Under the pieces are notes generated by a model. The model was not told the DNA's origin. It ran no database searches and was given only the letters and a program-made list of their open reading frames with translations. The position numbers were made by a program, and so were the translations under genes. From Streptomyces sulphureus DSM 40104 (GTDB lineage: Bacteria; Actinomycetota; Actinomycetes; Streptomycetales; Streptomycetaceae), in NCBI RefSeq assembly GCF_000381025.1, contig NZ_KB905819.1, forward strand, positions 124,001 through 188,000: a stretch of 64,000 nucleotides of DNA, written 5' to 3'. How positions within the stretch are numbered: position 1 is the stretch's first letter; each line of letters begins with the position of its first letter. Below, piece after piece: positions 34,273 through 42,936 of this stretch.

Positions 34273-35524
34273 ATGAGCGACACCGCCGACCGACGCCGCG
34301 AGTTCGGCGCCTACCTCGCCGGTCTGCGGCGGCATTCCGACCGCTCGCAACGGCAGCTCGCCGCCGTGCTGTGCGCCGTGTCCGGCGCCCGGTCGATCAC
34401 GCGGAACGAGGTCTCCCGGTGGGAGCGCGGGGAGCGCATCCCGGACGTGTGGCTGCCCACCTTCGCCCGGGTACTCGGCGTGCCGCTGCGTGAGCTGGAG
34501 CAAGCAGCCGCGTACGCCCGGGGATACGCCCAGGCAGGACTGCCCCGGGTCGCGTCCACCCTCGCGGACCTGCTGCCCGACGGGGACGCGCTGAAGCCCC
34601 CGGCGGCGCTCTGCGGCCGTCGGATCGGTGCCACCACCGTCGAGGGTCTGGCGGCCCGAGTGCACGGCCTCCGGCTCGCGGACGACGTTCTGTCCGGTGG
34701 GGACCTGATCGCCCCCGCATTCCGTGAGCTGCGCGCCGCCGTCCGGCTGTACCGCGAGTCCGAGCATTCCGAGGAGACGGGGCGCGGACTGCTGGTGCAG
34801 GTCGGGGAGTTGGCGCAGATCGCAGGGTGGATCGCCTCGGACGCCGGTCGGGGGGGAGGACGCGGAGCACGCCTACCGGCTCGGGCTCTCGGCCGCCCGC
34901 CAGGCCGGGGACGCGCCGTTGGTGGCACAGCTCGCGGGCAGCCTCGGCTACCACCTCACGAACAGCGGCCGAGAGCGGGAGGGCCTGGAGTTGGCGAAGG
35001 CGGCCGTTGCGGAGGCCGGGCCGGACGCTCCGGCCACGACGCGCGCCCTGTTCCTCGATCGCGTGGCGTGGGCGCATACGCGTGCAGGGGAGGCACAACC
35101 GGCTCTACGGGCGCTCGGGGAGGCGCACGCCGCCCTGGACACCACGGATGGCCCTCCGGCACCGACGTGGGCGTACTGGGTGAACCGCGAGGAGCTCGAG
35201 GTCATGGACGCCCGGGTGTTCACCGAGCTGCGCCGCCCGCTGCGCGCGGTGCCGCTGCTTCAGGACGTGCTGGGACGGTATGACGCCACGCACGCCCGGG
35301 AGGTCGCGCTGTACCGCTCGTGGCTGGCCGTTGCACTGGCCGACGCCAACGAGCCCGAGCAGGCCGCCGAAGAGGCCCGCCGCGTCATCGACACGTCCGG
35401 GGATCTTTCCTCGGAGCGCACGGCGAAGCGGACCCGTACGGTCCTGCACCGATTGAAGGGACACGAGGAGGTACCCGAGGCGCGCGAAGTGCTGGCTGAT
35501 TACGGGCACTTGTTGCTCACGTGA
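34273..35524 (+). pseudogene. XRE-family HTH regulator with TPR-like C-terminus, frameshifted in a G7 run
   Basis: The N-terminal HTH (about 9-75: RREFGAYLAGLRRHS, SQRQLAAVL, ITRNEVSRWERGERIPD) reads from ATG 34273. At the run of seven G at 34850-34856 the coding frame shifts by one: removing one G joins GWIASDAGRG to EDAEHAYRLGLSAARQ and gives a continuous 416-residue protein with TPR-like helices to the stop at 35522-35524. As given, translation continues out of frame to 35283 (336 residues). XRE-TPR proteins of this type often act with neighbouring HATPase or DUF397 proteins. The shift may be a true mutation, slippage in the G tract or an assembly error. Confidence 0.8.
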
Positions 35525-36091
35525 TTGCACAGCTCCCTTGCCTACGCCTCGTTCGCGTACAGCGTCCGCGAGGGGTCACCCAACCTCTCCGCGACTTCCG
35601 TCACGTGACACCGCGACCCTGATCCACGCGGGCGGCGGTGCGCTCCTCACGAGGAAAGACGCTGCGCCACTCCACGATCGAAGCCGGCGTCGGACACCTG
35701 AACTTCGCTGCTGCCGGTCAGGAGGCGGCCCGCCGAGCGGACAGGGTGGCCCCGCGCACGCGCCGAAGGGCGCTTCGGGGACCGCCGTTCACGCAACGCC
35801 CCTGAAGGGCTGATACGCCGGGTCAGTGAGTCGCGGCATGTAGCTGCGCCCCGGTTCAGAGGGTTCTGCGTGGTGGGGCGGGTGGGGCTCGGCCCTACGG
35901 CCGACGGATTGTGGGCGGGCGGCGACCGGAGAGGCACAGGGTCGGAGCAACAGCGCTCGTGTTGCGGCGAGTTGGTGGGGGCGGGCGAGTCGTTGCGCCG
36001 CGTCGTCGAGGAGCATCCACCCTCACCGGAGGCGCAGGCGGGCAGTGCTGTGGCGCGGCCCGAACGGTGGCGCCGGGCCGCGCGAGCGGTT
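35525..36091. other. Interval between XRE-TPR gene and TerD gene
   Basis: 567 bp between two genes that point toward each other. No open frame resembles a known protein. The TerD-proximal end carries a hairpin (36053-36083); the rest shows nothing recognisable. Confidence 0.45.
36053..36083 (-). terminator. Terminator after the TerD-family gene
   Basis: A perfect 10-bp stem, GCGCGGCCCG paired with CGGGCCGCGC, with an 11-base loop. It starts nine bases past the TerD stop on the minus strand. Confidence 0.7.
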
Positions 36092-36667
36092 TCAGACGTT
36101 GACGCCGAAGTCCTGGGCGATGCCTGCGAGTCCGGAGGCGTAGCCCTGGCCGACGGCGCGGAACTTCCACTCGGCGCCGTGGCGGTAGAGCTCGCCGAAG
36201 ACCATCGCGGTCTCCGTCGCCGCGTCCTCCGTGAGGTCGTAGCGGGCGAGTTCGGAGCCGTCGGCGCTGTTGACGACGCGGATGAAGGCGTTGCGGACCT
36301 GGCCGAAGCTCTGGTTGCGTTCTTCGGCGTCGTAGATCGAGACGGGGAAGACGACCTTTTCGACCTCGGCCGGCACCTGGGAGAGGTCGACCTGGATCTG
36401 CTCGTCGTCCCCGCCGCTGCCGCCGGTGAGGTCGTCGCCGGAGTGCACCACCGAACCCTCGGGGCTGCGCAGGTTGTTGAAGAAGACGAAGTGCTGGTCG
36501 CTGGGGACCTTGCCGGCCGCGTCGCAGAGGAGTGCGGAGGCGTCGAGGTCGTAGTCGGCACCCGTGGTGGTGCGGACCTCCCAGCCGAGACCCACCATGA
36601 CGGCGGTGAGCCCGGGGGCCTCCTTGCTCAGCGAGACGTTGCCGCCCTTGGACAGGGTCACACCCAT
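36092..36667 (-). CDS. TerD family calcium-binding stress protein
   Basis: A 191-residue TerD-domain protein starting MGVTLSKGGNVSLSKEAPGL. The calcium-binding positions are visible in YDLDASALL and VVHSGDDLTGGSGGDDEQI, and the C-terminal FGELYRHGAEWKFRAVGQGYASGL is typical. TerD proteins are linked to tellurite and phage resistance and to envelope stress and differentiation in Streptomyces. No other ter genes are next to it, so it is a solitary paralogue. GGAGG lies seven bases upstream of the ATG; the long open frame upstream is a shadow. A rare ATTGCGCAAT palindrome lies 117 bp upstream. Confidence 0.95.
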   Translation of the reverse strand: MGVTLSKGGNVSLSKEAPGLTAVMVGLGWEVRTTTGADYDLDASALLCDAAGKVPSDQHFVFFNNLRSPEGSVVHSGDDLTGGSGGDDEQIQVDLSQVPAEVEKVVFPVSIYDAEERNQSFGQVRNAFIRVVNSADGSELARYDLTEDAATETAMVFGELYRHGAEWKFRAVGQGYASGLAGIAQDFGVNV

Positions 36668-36783
36668 GGGTATACCTCCACTGCTTCTCTGCCGCCGCGG
36701 ACCGTCCCGCGTGCGGTGCGGGTGGTGCGCGGGGTGGTGTGCTGCTGTCCGGTGAACGGGCCGGGCGCACAGGGAGTTCCAAG

Positions 36784-36793
36784 ATTGCGCAAT
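36784..36793. promoter_or_regulatory. ATTGCGCAAT palindrome, copy 1
   Basis: A perfect 10-bp palindrome in an AT-rich patch 117-126 bp upstream of the TerD start. The same decamer occurs once more at 39382-39391 upstream of the two-TM protein gene. In DNA this GC-rich such a decamer should be very rare, so a shared operator or core-promoter element is plausible. Confidence 0.5.
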
Positions 36794-37019
36794 CACTTAA
36801 CTGCAACTGACCGGCGGGTTCCGCTCCGCACGGATCGCGCGACGACCCTGCGGCTGAACTCGCACAGCAGGCAGGTCGGTTCGGTCGTGCACTGCCGGGG
36901 GAACGACGTCGTGCCGCAGACGCGCGAAGGTCGGGGGCCGACTCTCGTTTGCTCCGGGCAGCCCGCGGGGGTTCCGTAGCTGTGTGTTCCAGAGCGACGC
37001 CGATGTCAGTGCCTGGGCC

Positions 37020-37025
37020 TATAAC
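37020..37025 (+). promoter_or_regulatory. -10 element TATAAC for a probably leaderless gene
   Basis: TATAAC is five of six to the consensus and ends seven bases before the ATG at 37033, so transcription would start at or next to the start codon. No ribosome-binding sequence precedes the ATG. A clear -35 is not visible. Confidence 0.5.
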
Positions 37026-37032
37026 TGTGCGC

Positions 37033-37494
37033 ATGACTCGGGAACCCGTCCACTGGAAGCTCGTCCTCGACGCCCGCGATCCGCATGCGCAGGCCGAGTT
37101 CTGGGCTGCCGCCCTCCACTACACCTTCGAGGACCACAGCCTCCTCATCGGCAAGCTCCTCGGACTCGGCGCGATCACCCAGGAACTGGTGCTCCGCCAC
37201 CGGGACCGCGACGCCTGGCGGGACGCCGCCGCGGTACGCCACCCCACGGACCCGTACGACCCGGAGAGCGACACAGGACTCGGCCGCCGCCTGCTCTTCA
37301 ACCGCGTCCCACTGCCGGAGAAGACCGCGAGGAACCGCCTCCACATCGACCTTCACGGCCCCGAAGGCGCACGCGAGCCGGAGGTGGAGCGCCTCCGCGC
37401 CCTCGGCGCCCGCGTCGAGGCGAACGTCGCGGAGCCGGCGGGGAGTTGGACGGTGATGACGGACCCTGAGGGCAACGAGTTCTGCGTGCACTGA
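37033..37494 (+). CDS. VOC family protein (glyoxalase-like domain)
   Basis: A 153-residue single-domain protein. The opening WKLVLDARDPHAQAEFWAAALHY and closing EPAGSWTVMTDPEGNEFCVH segments match the 'glyoxalase-like domain' family frequent in actinomycetes, and NRLHIDLHGPEGAREPEVERL marks the second module. The function and substrate of this family are unknown. The ATG is chosen because similarity begins there; the mRNA is probably leaderless. Confidence 0.88.
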   Translation: MTREPVHWKLVLDARDPHAQAEFWAAALHYTFEDHSLLIGKLLGLGAITQELVLRHRDRDAWRDAAAVRHPTDPYDPESDTGLGRRLLFNRVPLPEKTARNRLHIDLHGPEGAREPEVERLRALGARVEANVAEPAGSWTVMTDPEGNEFCVH

Positions 37495-38371
37495 GGCAGC
37501 GCCGCCGGGTCAAGGGCAGCCGCGCGAGGTCCGGCGGAGGGGGGGCAACTTCGGGCGGGCTGCTGGGGGTTGGTGCTGGGGGCCAGGCGCGTGGTGTCGG
37601 TGGCCCTGCACCGGAGGTGGGGCGCAGGTCGCGGGCGTCGCACGCCGGACACGTGGATGCGGGGTGCGTGGCGCCGGACTCTGAATGGCGGGCGGCGGAT
37701 GCGGGATTGGCGGACGCTGGCTGTCGGCTGTCTGATGCCGGTTGCCGGACATGGGGCGACGGACGCCGGGCGTCGGACGCGGGATGCCGGACGCTGGCGC
37801 GGCGGCGCCGGGCGGGGAATGCTGCATGCCGGACATCGCAATGCGGAGTGCGGGATGCCGGACGTGCGGACGTGGGACGTTCGGATGCGGGGTGCCGGAC
37901 ATGGCTACGCGGGGTCCCGGGCGTGTGGCGCCGGACATGGAATGCCACGTGCCAGGCATTGGGCGCCGGACGGCGGGCATCGGACGCGGGACGCCGGATG
38001 CAGAACGTTCGGGTGTCGGGTGCAGGACACGAGACGCAGGAGTGCCGGGCGTCGAACGCGGACGCCGGGCGCGTCATGCCGGACGTGGAATGCCGCATGC
38101 CCGACCTTGGGCGGTGGACGCGTCACGCTGGACACCGGCGTGGGACGCAGACCGTGGGGACGGAGGATGTCGGGTGCTGAACGCCAAACTTCGGGACACG
38201 GGATGCCGCGGTGGGGGACGCGGGGTGCCGCCCCCGACGGAACCGCACGTGGCCGCCGACGACGTAGGTCCGCCCCCCGGCTCACCTCGCGGCCGCGCCT
38301 CCGCGTGCCCACTCCCGGAGAACCACGACGCGCCGCCCCGCCGAGCGGCAGCCAGGCAAGGCGTCCCGGTC
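37495..38371. other. Convergent intergenic region filled by a heptamer repeat array
   Basis: 877 bp between the stops of two genes that point at each other. The first 120 bp and last 140 bp are ordinary GC-rich sequence without genes; the middle 616 bp is the repeat array described separately. Confidence 0.6.
37617..38232. repeat. Degenerate heptanucleotide tandem repeat array, consensus GCCGGAY
   Basis: Read from 37617, the sequence breaks into about 85 consecutive units of seven bases close to G(C/T)(C/G)GGA(C/T), for example GCCGGAC-ATGGGGC-GACGGAC-GCCGGGC and GTCGGAC-GCGGGAT-GCCGGAC. Exact CCGGAC hexamers start at 37645, 37674, 37745, 37787, 37829, 37858, 37895, 37931, 37966 and 38079; spacings such as 42, 42 and 35 are multiples of seven, and most others are one or two bases off. 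Because seven is not a multiple of three and units of six or eight occur, the array is not a coding repeat, although all frames stay open. I know of comparable heptamer repeats (STRR) in cyanobacteria but not in Streptomyces. Confidence 0.8.
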
Positions 38372-39226
38372 TCAGTCCGACGTCCGCTCCGAGTCCCCCG
38401 GGGCGCTCCGCGGACTGCGGAAGCCCGGGGTGGCGAAGTCGGGGCTGGAGAAGTCGGGCGCGGCGTATCCGGGGTCGTCCTCGGTGCGGGCGTCCTCCTG
38501 TTCGGTGGTTCCGGCGCCGCGCTGCGGCGGGAGCGTAACGCCCGTGGAAGCCGGGGTCGAACGGGCGGGCGCGTCACCGGAGTTGGGTCGCGGGCTGCCG
38601 CCGGGCTTGAGCTGTTTGCGCAGGTAGGGGAGGACGCCGCGGTCCCGAAGAGCGGTGAGCCACGCCTCGCGTGCCTCCTCCTCCGCCTGCGCCGCCTCGG
38701 GGGAGACGGGGCCGTGCCGGTGGAGCGGGCGGTTCCGCAGCGCCCCGACGGCGACGCCCACGAGGGCCGCGAGCAGCGCGACGAGCGCCACCACCAGCGT
38801 CGTCCAGCCCGCCGTGACCAACCCGTCGGCGAGCGGCGGGGGTTCGCTGAGTATCCGGAGGCCGTAGCCGCCCGCGAGGAAGACCAGCGCGGCGACGGCG
38901 GCGAGCGAGGGGACGATGGCGCCGAGCGCCTGGAGGACGGCGCGAGGAGTCCAGGGGGTGTGCGGCTCGTCGGGGTGTCTGCGGCGGGGGATGCCGGAGC
39001 GGGCGGGGCGGGGGCGCCTGCGGGTGAGGTAGGCGCGGTACTCGGGGGCGGCCGGTGCTGCCACGGAGTCGGTCGCGCGGAGCGCGCGGGCACGCAACCT
39101 GCGGGCGTCCAGGCGGGTTTCGGGAGCGTCGAGGAGGGATTCGACCTCCTCGGAACCGATCGCCTCGTCGAGTACCCTCTCGAACTCCGGCCTGTCCTCC
39201 GCCTTGAGACGGTTGGCGCGGTCCAT
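38372..39226 (-). CDS. Hypothetical membrane protein with two TM helices
   Basis: A 284-residue protein that I cannot place in a named family. Residues 1-100 are charged (MDRANRLKAEDRPEFERVLDEAIGS... style helix), then come two hydrophobic helices at about 103-125 and 136-162, a short RNRPLHRHGPVSPE loop and an acidic helix (AQAEEEAREAWLTALRDRG). The C-terminal 90 residues are low-complexity, with a near-repeat PDFSSPDFATPGF. Both ends probably face the cytoplasm. ATG at 39226 follows GGGGGTG; a GTG two codons earlier is possible. It runs toward the heptamer array; an ATTGCGCAAT palindrome lies 156 bp upstream. Confidence 0.72.
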   Translation of the reverse strand: MDRANRLKAEDRPEFERVLDEAIGSEEVESLLDAPETRLDARRLRARALRATDSVAAPAAPEYRAYLTRRRPRPARSGIPRRRHPDEPHTPWTPRAVLQALGAIVPSLAAVAALVFLAGGYGLRILSEPPPLADGLVTAGWTTLVVALVALLAALVGVAVGALRNRPLHRHGPVSPEAAQAEEEAREAWLTALRDRGVLPYLRKQLKPGGSPRPNSGDAPARSTPASTGVTLPPQRGAGTTEQEDARTEDDPGYAAPDFSSPDFATPGFRSPRSAPGDSERTSD

Positions 39227-39381
39227 GGACACCCCCGGTTGCAGTGGAACGGCGTGCGTACGCCCGGCGGCCTTGCTGCGGGCGGTGGTGCGTGCACCGC
39301 TCCGCCTCCTCGACCGGCCGGCGGGGAGCCGCTCCGGCGGGCGAGCGTGAACGGTGCTGCACTCGCCATTCTATTTCCCGT

Positions 39382-39391
39382 ATTGCGCAAT
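39382..39391. promoter_or_regulatory. ATTGCGCAAT palindrome, copy 2
   Basis: Second copy of the decamer seen at 36784, here 156-165 bp upstream of the two-TM protein gene. On the minus strand it is followed 8 bp later by TAGAAT, a good -10 hexamer, with TTTAGG upstream as a weak -35. The palindrome would then lie in the promoter spacer. Confidence 0.5.
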
Positions 39392-39443
39392 CCCTAAAGC
39401 GAGTTGGTCACGCTCGGTCGGGTGGATTGCCGGCTCGTCGCCT

Positions 39444-42365
39444 TCACGCGACATCCCTACCCGGGTGTGACCGTTCCTCACCTGCGGCGAAGCGCGGCGA
39501 CGCCGTCCTGTCCGCCGCTCCGGCGGCGTCGCGCTCTGCGACGTCCCGGTGTGCGGGGTGGCCGAATTCACCGCCGTACGCGGCGAGTTCGCGCCGTCTT
39601 TCGTACCGGCGCCGGGCCACGACGAGAGCGACGGCGTAGAGCCCGAGCACCGGGACCAGCAGCGCGTAGTACAGCGGCGGCAGCCCCGTCATGCCGAGCG
39701 GCGAGGCGAGCGGCGAGAGCGGCAGCACCACGCCGACGCAGGAGAGTCCGGCGACGGCCGCGAGCACGGGGCGCGGCACGGCACCGCACCCCGGCGCGTA
39801 CGCCGCGCGCCCCGTCCGCAGCAGGAGGATGACGAGCGCTTGGGTGAGCAGGTTCTCCGTGAACCAGCCGGCGTGGAACTCGTCCTGCCCGCCCGGTCCC
39901 AGCGCCCCGTGCACGGCGAGTGCGAGCACCGCGAAGGTGGCGAGGTCGGCGACGGCGTTGAGCAGGCCGAAACCCGCGACGAAGCCGAGGAGTTCGCGCG
40001 GGCGCAGCGCCGTGGGCCTCCGCAGCGACGCGGGCGCCGGCCGGTCGAAGGCGAAGGCGAGCTGGGCGGCGTCGAAGCAGAGGTTCTGGACGAGGACCTG
40101 CGCGGGGAACATCGGCAGGAACGGCAGGAGGAGCCCGGCGACGAGCATCGCCAGCACGTTGCCGAGGTTGGAGGAGAGGACGGCTCTCAAGTACGCACCG
40201 AGGTTGGCCCCGCACCGCCTCCCCACCGTGACGGCCCCGGTGACGGCGGTGAGGTCCTTCGCTGCACCGACGGCCACCACGATGTCCGCCGCCTCGCGCG
40301 CCACGGGTGCCGCGTCGCGCGGGGCGAGGCCGACGTCCGCCGACTGGAGTGCGGGCAGGTCGTTCACTCCGTCCCCCAGGTACGCCGTCGTGCGCCCCCG
40401 AGCGCGCAGCGCGGTGACGACGCGGGCCTTCTGCTCGGGCGTGCACCGCGCGAAGACGTCGGTACGCTCGGCGGCGTCGGCGAGTTGGGCGTCGTCGAGG
40501 CGGTCCGTCGCGTCGCCGGTGAGGACCGGGAAGCGGGCGCCCGCATTGCCGAACTCCTGTGTCGCGGGGTGCGCGGGCCCGTGCGCGGCGAGACCGAGGT
40601 CGCGTGCCGCTCGCGCCGCGGTGCCGGGGTGATCGCCGGTGAGGAGCTTCACGGAGACGCCGAGGGCCCCGAGTTCGGCGAGCGCCTCCCCGGCGGAGGG
40701 GTCGGGTGCGTCGCGGAGGCCGACGTAGCCGAGGAGGGTCAGGCCGCGCTCGTCGGCCCGGGTGTACCGCGTCGTCCGTGCCGGGCGCTCCGCCGCCGCC
40801 ACGGCGAGAACCCGCAGCCCGTCGCCCCCGAAGTCGACGGCGCGGCGCCGGAGTTGATCGCGCTCCCGCTCGTCGAGAGGGCGCTCGGTGCCGTCGGGGA
40901 GGCGCAGGCCGGTGCAGCGCTCCAGGATCTGCTCCGGGGCGCCTTTGCTGACGAGCGTGTGGAAGCCGGCGCGCTGAGGCGTGCGCACCACGGCGCAGGC
41001 GCTGCGGTGCGCCGGGTCGAGCGGCAATGCGTCGACGCCCTCGTACGCCCACGGCGAGGCGGACTCGGGAGCGGCCTCCTCCGCCGCCTCCAGCAGCGCC
41101 TCGTCGAGTGCGTCCGGACGGGGCGCGTCGGCCAGTTGGAGCGTCCACAGGCTGTTGACGGCGGCCCAGTGGGCGACGAGCGGTTCGGCGGCGCCCGTCC
41201 CGTCCACCGAGGAGTCGAGGACGGGGCGGCCCTGGGTGAGCGTGCCGGTCTTGTCGGTGCAGAGGACCTCGGCCGCGCCGAGGTCGTGGAGCGCGGGAAG
41301 GCGTTTGACGAGCACCTCGCCGTCCCCGGCCAGCCGCGCCGCGCCCCGCGACAGCGCCGTCGAGACGACGACGGGAAGCATCTCGGGCGTCAGCGCGACG
41401 GCCACGGCGACCGCGAACGGCAGCGTGGCGAGGCCCCGTCCACGCAGCAGCGCGTCGACGAGGAGGGCGGCGGGCGGCAGCAGCAGCATGAACCGCATGA
41501 GCATCCACGCGACTTGGCTCACCGCCCGGTCGAAGGCCCCGCCGCCCCGCCGCCGCTGCCGGCGGTAGGCGGACGCGAAGCGGGTGCGCGCCCCCGTCGC
41601 CACGACGACGCCCTGCCCCGTACCGGCGGCGACGCTGCTGCCCTGGAAGCACAGATGCGGCCCTTCGAACGGCCCGCGGTCCCGATCGGGCTCCTCCACC
41701 GGGTACTTGGGGACCGGCGCCGACTCGCCCGTCAGCGCCGACTGCCGCACCGTGAGCCCGGAGGCGCGCAGCAGGCGGAGGTCGGCGGGGACCGCGTCGC
41801 CGGGAGCGAGGCGGACGACGTCGCCGGGCACGAGCTCGTCGACGGGGATCTCCCGCACGGCGGACGGCGCGCCCTCCGTGGCTCGGCGCTGCACGGTGGC
41901 GGTGGCGGCGAGGAGTTCGCGCAACCTCGACGTCGAGCGGTCGGCGCGGTGCTCGCCCGCTGCCCGCAGCCCCGAACCGACGAGCACCAGCAGCGAGATG
42001 GTGCACGCCGTCCCCCACGAGGCGACGGCCGCCGAGACGACGGCGAGCGTGAGCAGCACCGCGGCGAAGGGGTCGCGCAGCGCCAGCAGCAGCCGCCGCG
42101 GCCACGAAGGGGTCTCGCGGTCGGGGAGCGCGTTCTCGCCCCAGTGCGTCAACCGCCCTTCCGCTGCGGCCTCGTGGAGACCGCGGGGCCCTGAGCCCAG
42201 GTGGCGGAGTGCTTCGAGGGAGGTGCCGGCCGTGGCGGGGTCCGGTGCCGTCCGCGGCGGGGCCGCGGCGCCGTCGGGCACGGGCAGGGAGCGCGGTGCG
42301 GAGTCCGTTCCGCGGCTCGGGAGGCGCTGTCTCGGCCTGGTGCGGTGGTCAGGCTCCGAGGCCAT
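39444..42365 (-). CDS. mgtA: Magnesium-translocating P-type ATPase (P3B)
   Basis: A 973-residue P-type ATPase resembling MgtA/MgtB. The actuator motif SALTGES, phosphorylation site CTDKTGTLTQG, KGAPEQIL in the nucleotide-binding domain, and the hinge TAYLGDGVNDLPALQSADVGLA are all present. About ten TM helices flank them: four before and six after the catalytic loops, as in P3B enzymes, including the LTPEMLPVVVS helix and the N-terminal GENALP motif. It imports Mg2+ under limitation. The ATG at 42365 overlaps the end of the ArsR gene by 17 bases, so the two are co-transcribed and probably translationally coupled; ArsR may therefore control it. Confidence 0.95.
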   Translation of the reverse strand: MASEPDHRTRPRQRLPSRGTDSAPRSLPVPDGAAAPPRTAPDPATAGTSLEALRHLGSGPRGLHEAAAEGRLTHWGENALPDRETPSWPRRLLLALRDPFAAVLLTLAVVSAAVASWGTACTISLLVLVGSGLRAAGEHRADRSTSRLRELLAATATVQRRATEGAPSAVREIPVDELVPGDVVRLAPGDAVPADLRLLRASGLTVRQSALTGESAPVPKYPVEEPDRDRGPFEGPHLCFQGSSVAAGTGQGVVVATGARTRFASAYRRQRRRGGGAFDRAVSQVAWMLMRFMLLLPPAALLVDALLRGRGLATLPFAVAVAVALTPEMLPVVVSTALSRGAARLAGDGEVLVKRLPALHDLGAAEVLCTDKTGTLTQGRPVLDSSVDGTGAAEPLVAHWAAVNSLWTLQLADAPRPDALDEALLEAAEEAAPESASPWAYEGVDALPLDPAHRSACAVVRTPQRAGFHTLVSKGAPEQILERCTGLRLPDGTERPLDERERDQLRRRAVDFGGDGLRVLAVAAAERPARTTRYTRADERGLTLLGYVGLRDAPDPSAGEALAELGALGVSVKLLTGDHPGTAARAARDLGLAAHGPAHPATQEFGNAGARFPVLTGDATDRLDDAQLADAAERTDVFARCTPEQKARVVTALRARGRTTAYLGDGVNDLPALQSADVGLAPRDAAPVAREAADIVVAVGAAKDLTAVTGAVTVGRRCGANLGAYLRAVLSSNLGNVLAMLVAGLLLPFLPMFPAQVLVQNLCFDAAQLAFAFDRPAPASLRRPTALRPRELLGFVAGFGLLNAVADLATFAVLALAVHGALGPGGQDEFHAGWFTENLLTQALVILLLRTGRAAYAPGCGAVPRPVLAAVAGLSCVGVVLPLSPLASPLGMTGLPPLYYALLVPVLGLYAVALVVARRRYERRRELAAYGGEFGHPAHRDVAERDAAGAADRTASPRFAAGEERSHPGRDVA

Positions 42366-42735
42366 GTGCGGTCCCCGGCGCTTCAATTCCGTGGCCGCCG
42401 CGTTCGCTCAGCCGCCCGACGAGCCAGCGGACGAGGGTCACGACGTCCGGGTCGTCGACGAGGTACACCACTCGGCGCCCCTCGCGCCGGGAGCGTACGA
42501 GCCCGGCAAGCTTCAGTTTGGCGAGATGCTGGCTGACGGCGGGGAGGGTGCCGCCGACGCGCTGTGCGAGGTGGCTCACGTCGGACTCGTGCTGGGCGAG
42601 CGCCCAGACGAGATGGAGGCGGGCGGGGGAGGCGAGGAGCCCGAAAGCGGCCGCCGCCTCGGCGAGCACTTCGCTGGACGGGTCGCCGTACTGGGCGCTC
42701 GTCGGTCCGTCGAAGCCGCCGTTCTGCGCCGCCAC
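42349..42735 (-). CDS. ArsR/SmtB-family metal-responsive type repressor
   Basis: A 128-residue winged-helix regulator. The recognition helix region is HLAQRVGGTLPAVSQHLAKLKLAGLV and the wing SRREGRRVVYLVDD. No cysteine is present, so an alpha3 Cys site of the ArsR/CadC kind is ruled out; a His/Asp/Glu site of the alpha5 type could use DD in YLVDDPDVV and late His residues, but it is not a clear match. The start is GTG (42735) with GGAG/GGTGGGG upstream. It is the first gene of the arsR-mgtA unit. Confidence 0.9.
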   Translation of the reverse strand: MAAQNGGFDGPTSAQYGDPSSEVLAEAAAAFGLLASPARLHLVWALAQHESDVSHLAQRVGGTLPAVSQHLAKLKLAGLVRSRREGRRVVYLVDDPDVVTLVRWLVGRLSERGGHGIEAPGTAHGLGA

Positions 42736-42936
42736 CGCAACCCCACCTCTCCCGACCGGCGACGCTGCGGCTGCTGCCTCGGCGCCGTTGCCCCCGGAAG
42801 CCTCTCCCGGACCGCTGCCCCGCCCTGGTGACGCTCAGTGTAGGCATCGGGGGAGCTGGCCGGGAGTTGTAGGATGACTGGGCAATTGAAGGGGGCGCCC
42901 GCCGGGGCGGCTCGCTGCTGCGTGAGAGGAGTCCGG

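Larger units (their letters stand above)
36668..37032. other. Intergenic region between TerD and VOC genes
   Basis: 365 bp between divergent genes. It holds the ATTGCGCAAT palindrome (36784-36793) within a locally AT-rich patch and, at the other end, TATAAC (37020-37025) just before the VOC gene start. Nothing coding is recognised in between. Confidence 0.5.

Noticed and set aside
35589..35602. GTCACGTGAC palindrome as parS
   Set aside because: The CACGTG core is there, but four of the outer consensus bases differ.
36092..36667. TerD as part of a tellurite/phage-defence ter operon
   Set aside because: No other ter genes are nearby; solitary TerD paralogues are ordinary in Streptomyces.
37298..38098. 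Minus-strand reading through the array with RHPASDA-like heptapeptides
   Set aside because: Any 7-bp DNA repeat yields a 7-residue peptide pattern in every frame, so this is an artefact of the DNA repeat.
37570..39397. Open frames through the heptamer array as a secreted repeat protein
   Set aside because: A seven-base unit with six- and eight-base variants shifts frame constantly; all six frames stay open only because stop codons are rare. No ribosome site or signal peptide fits.
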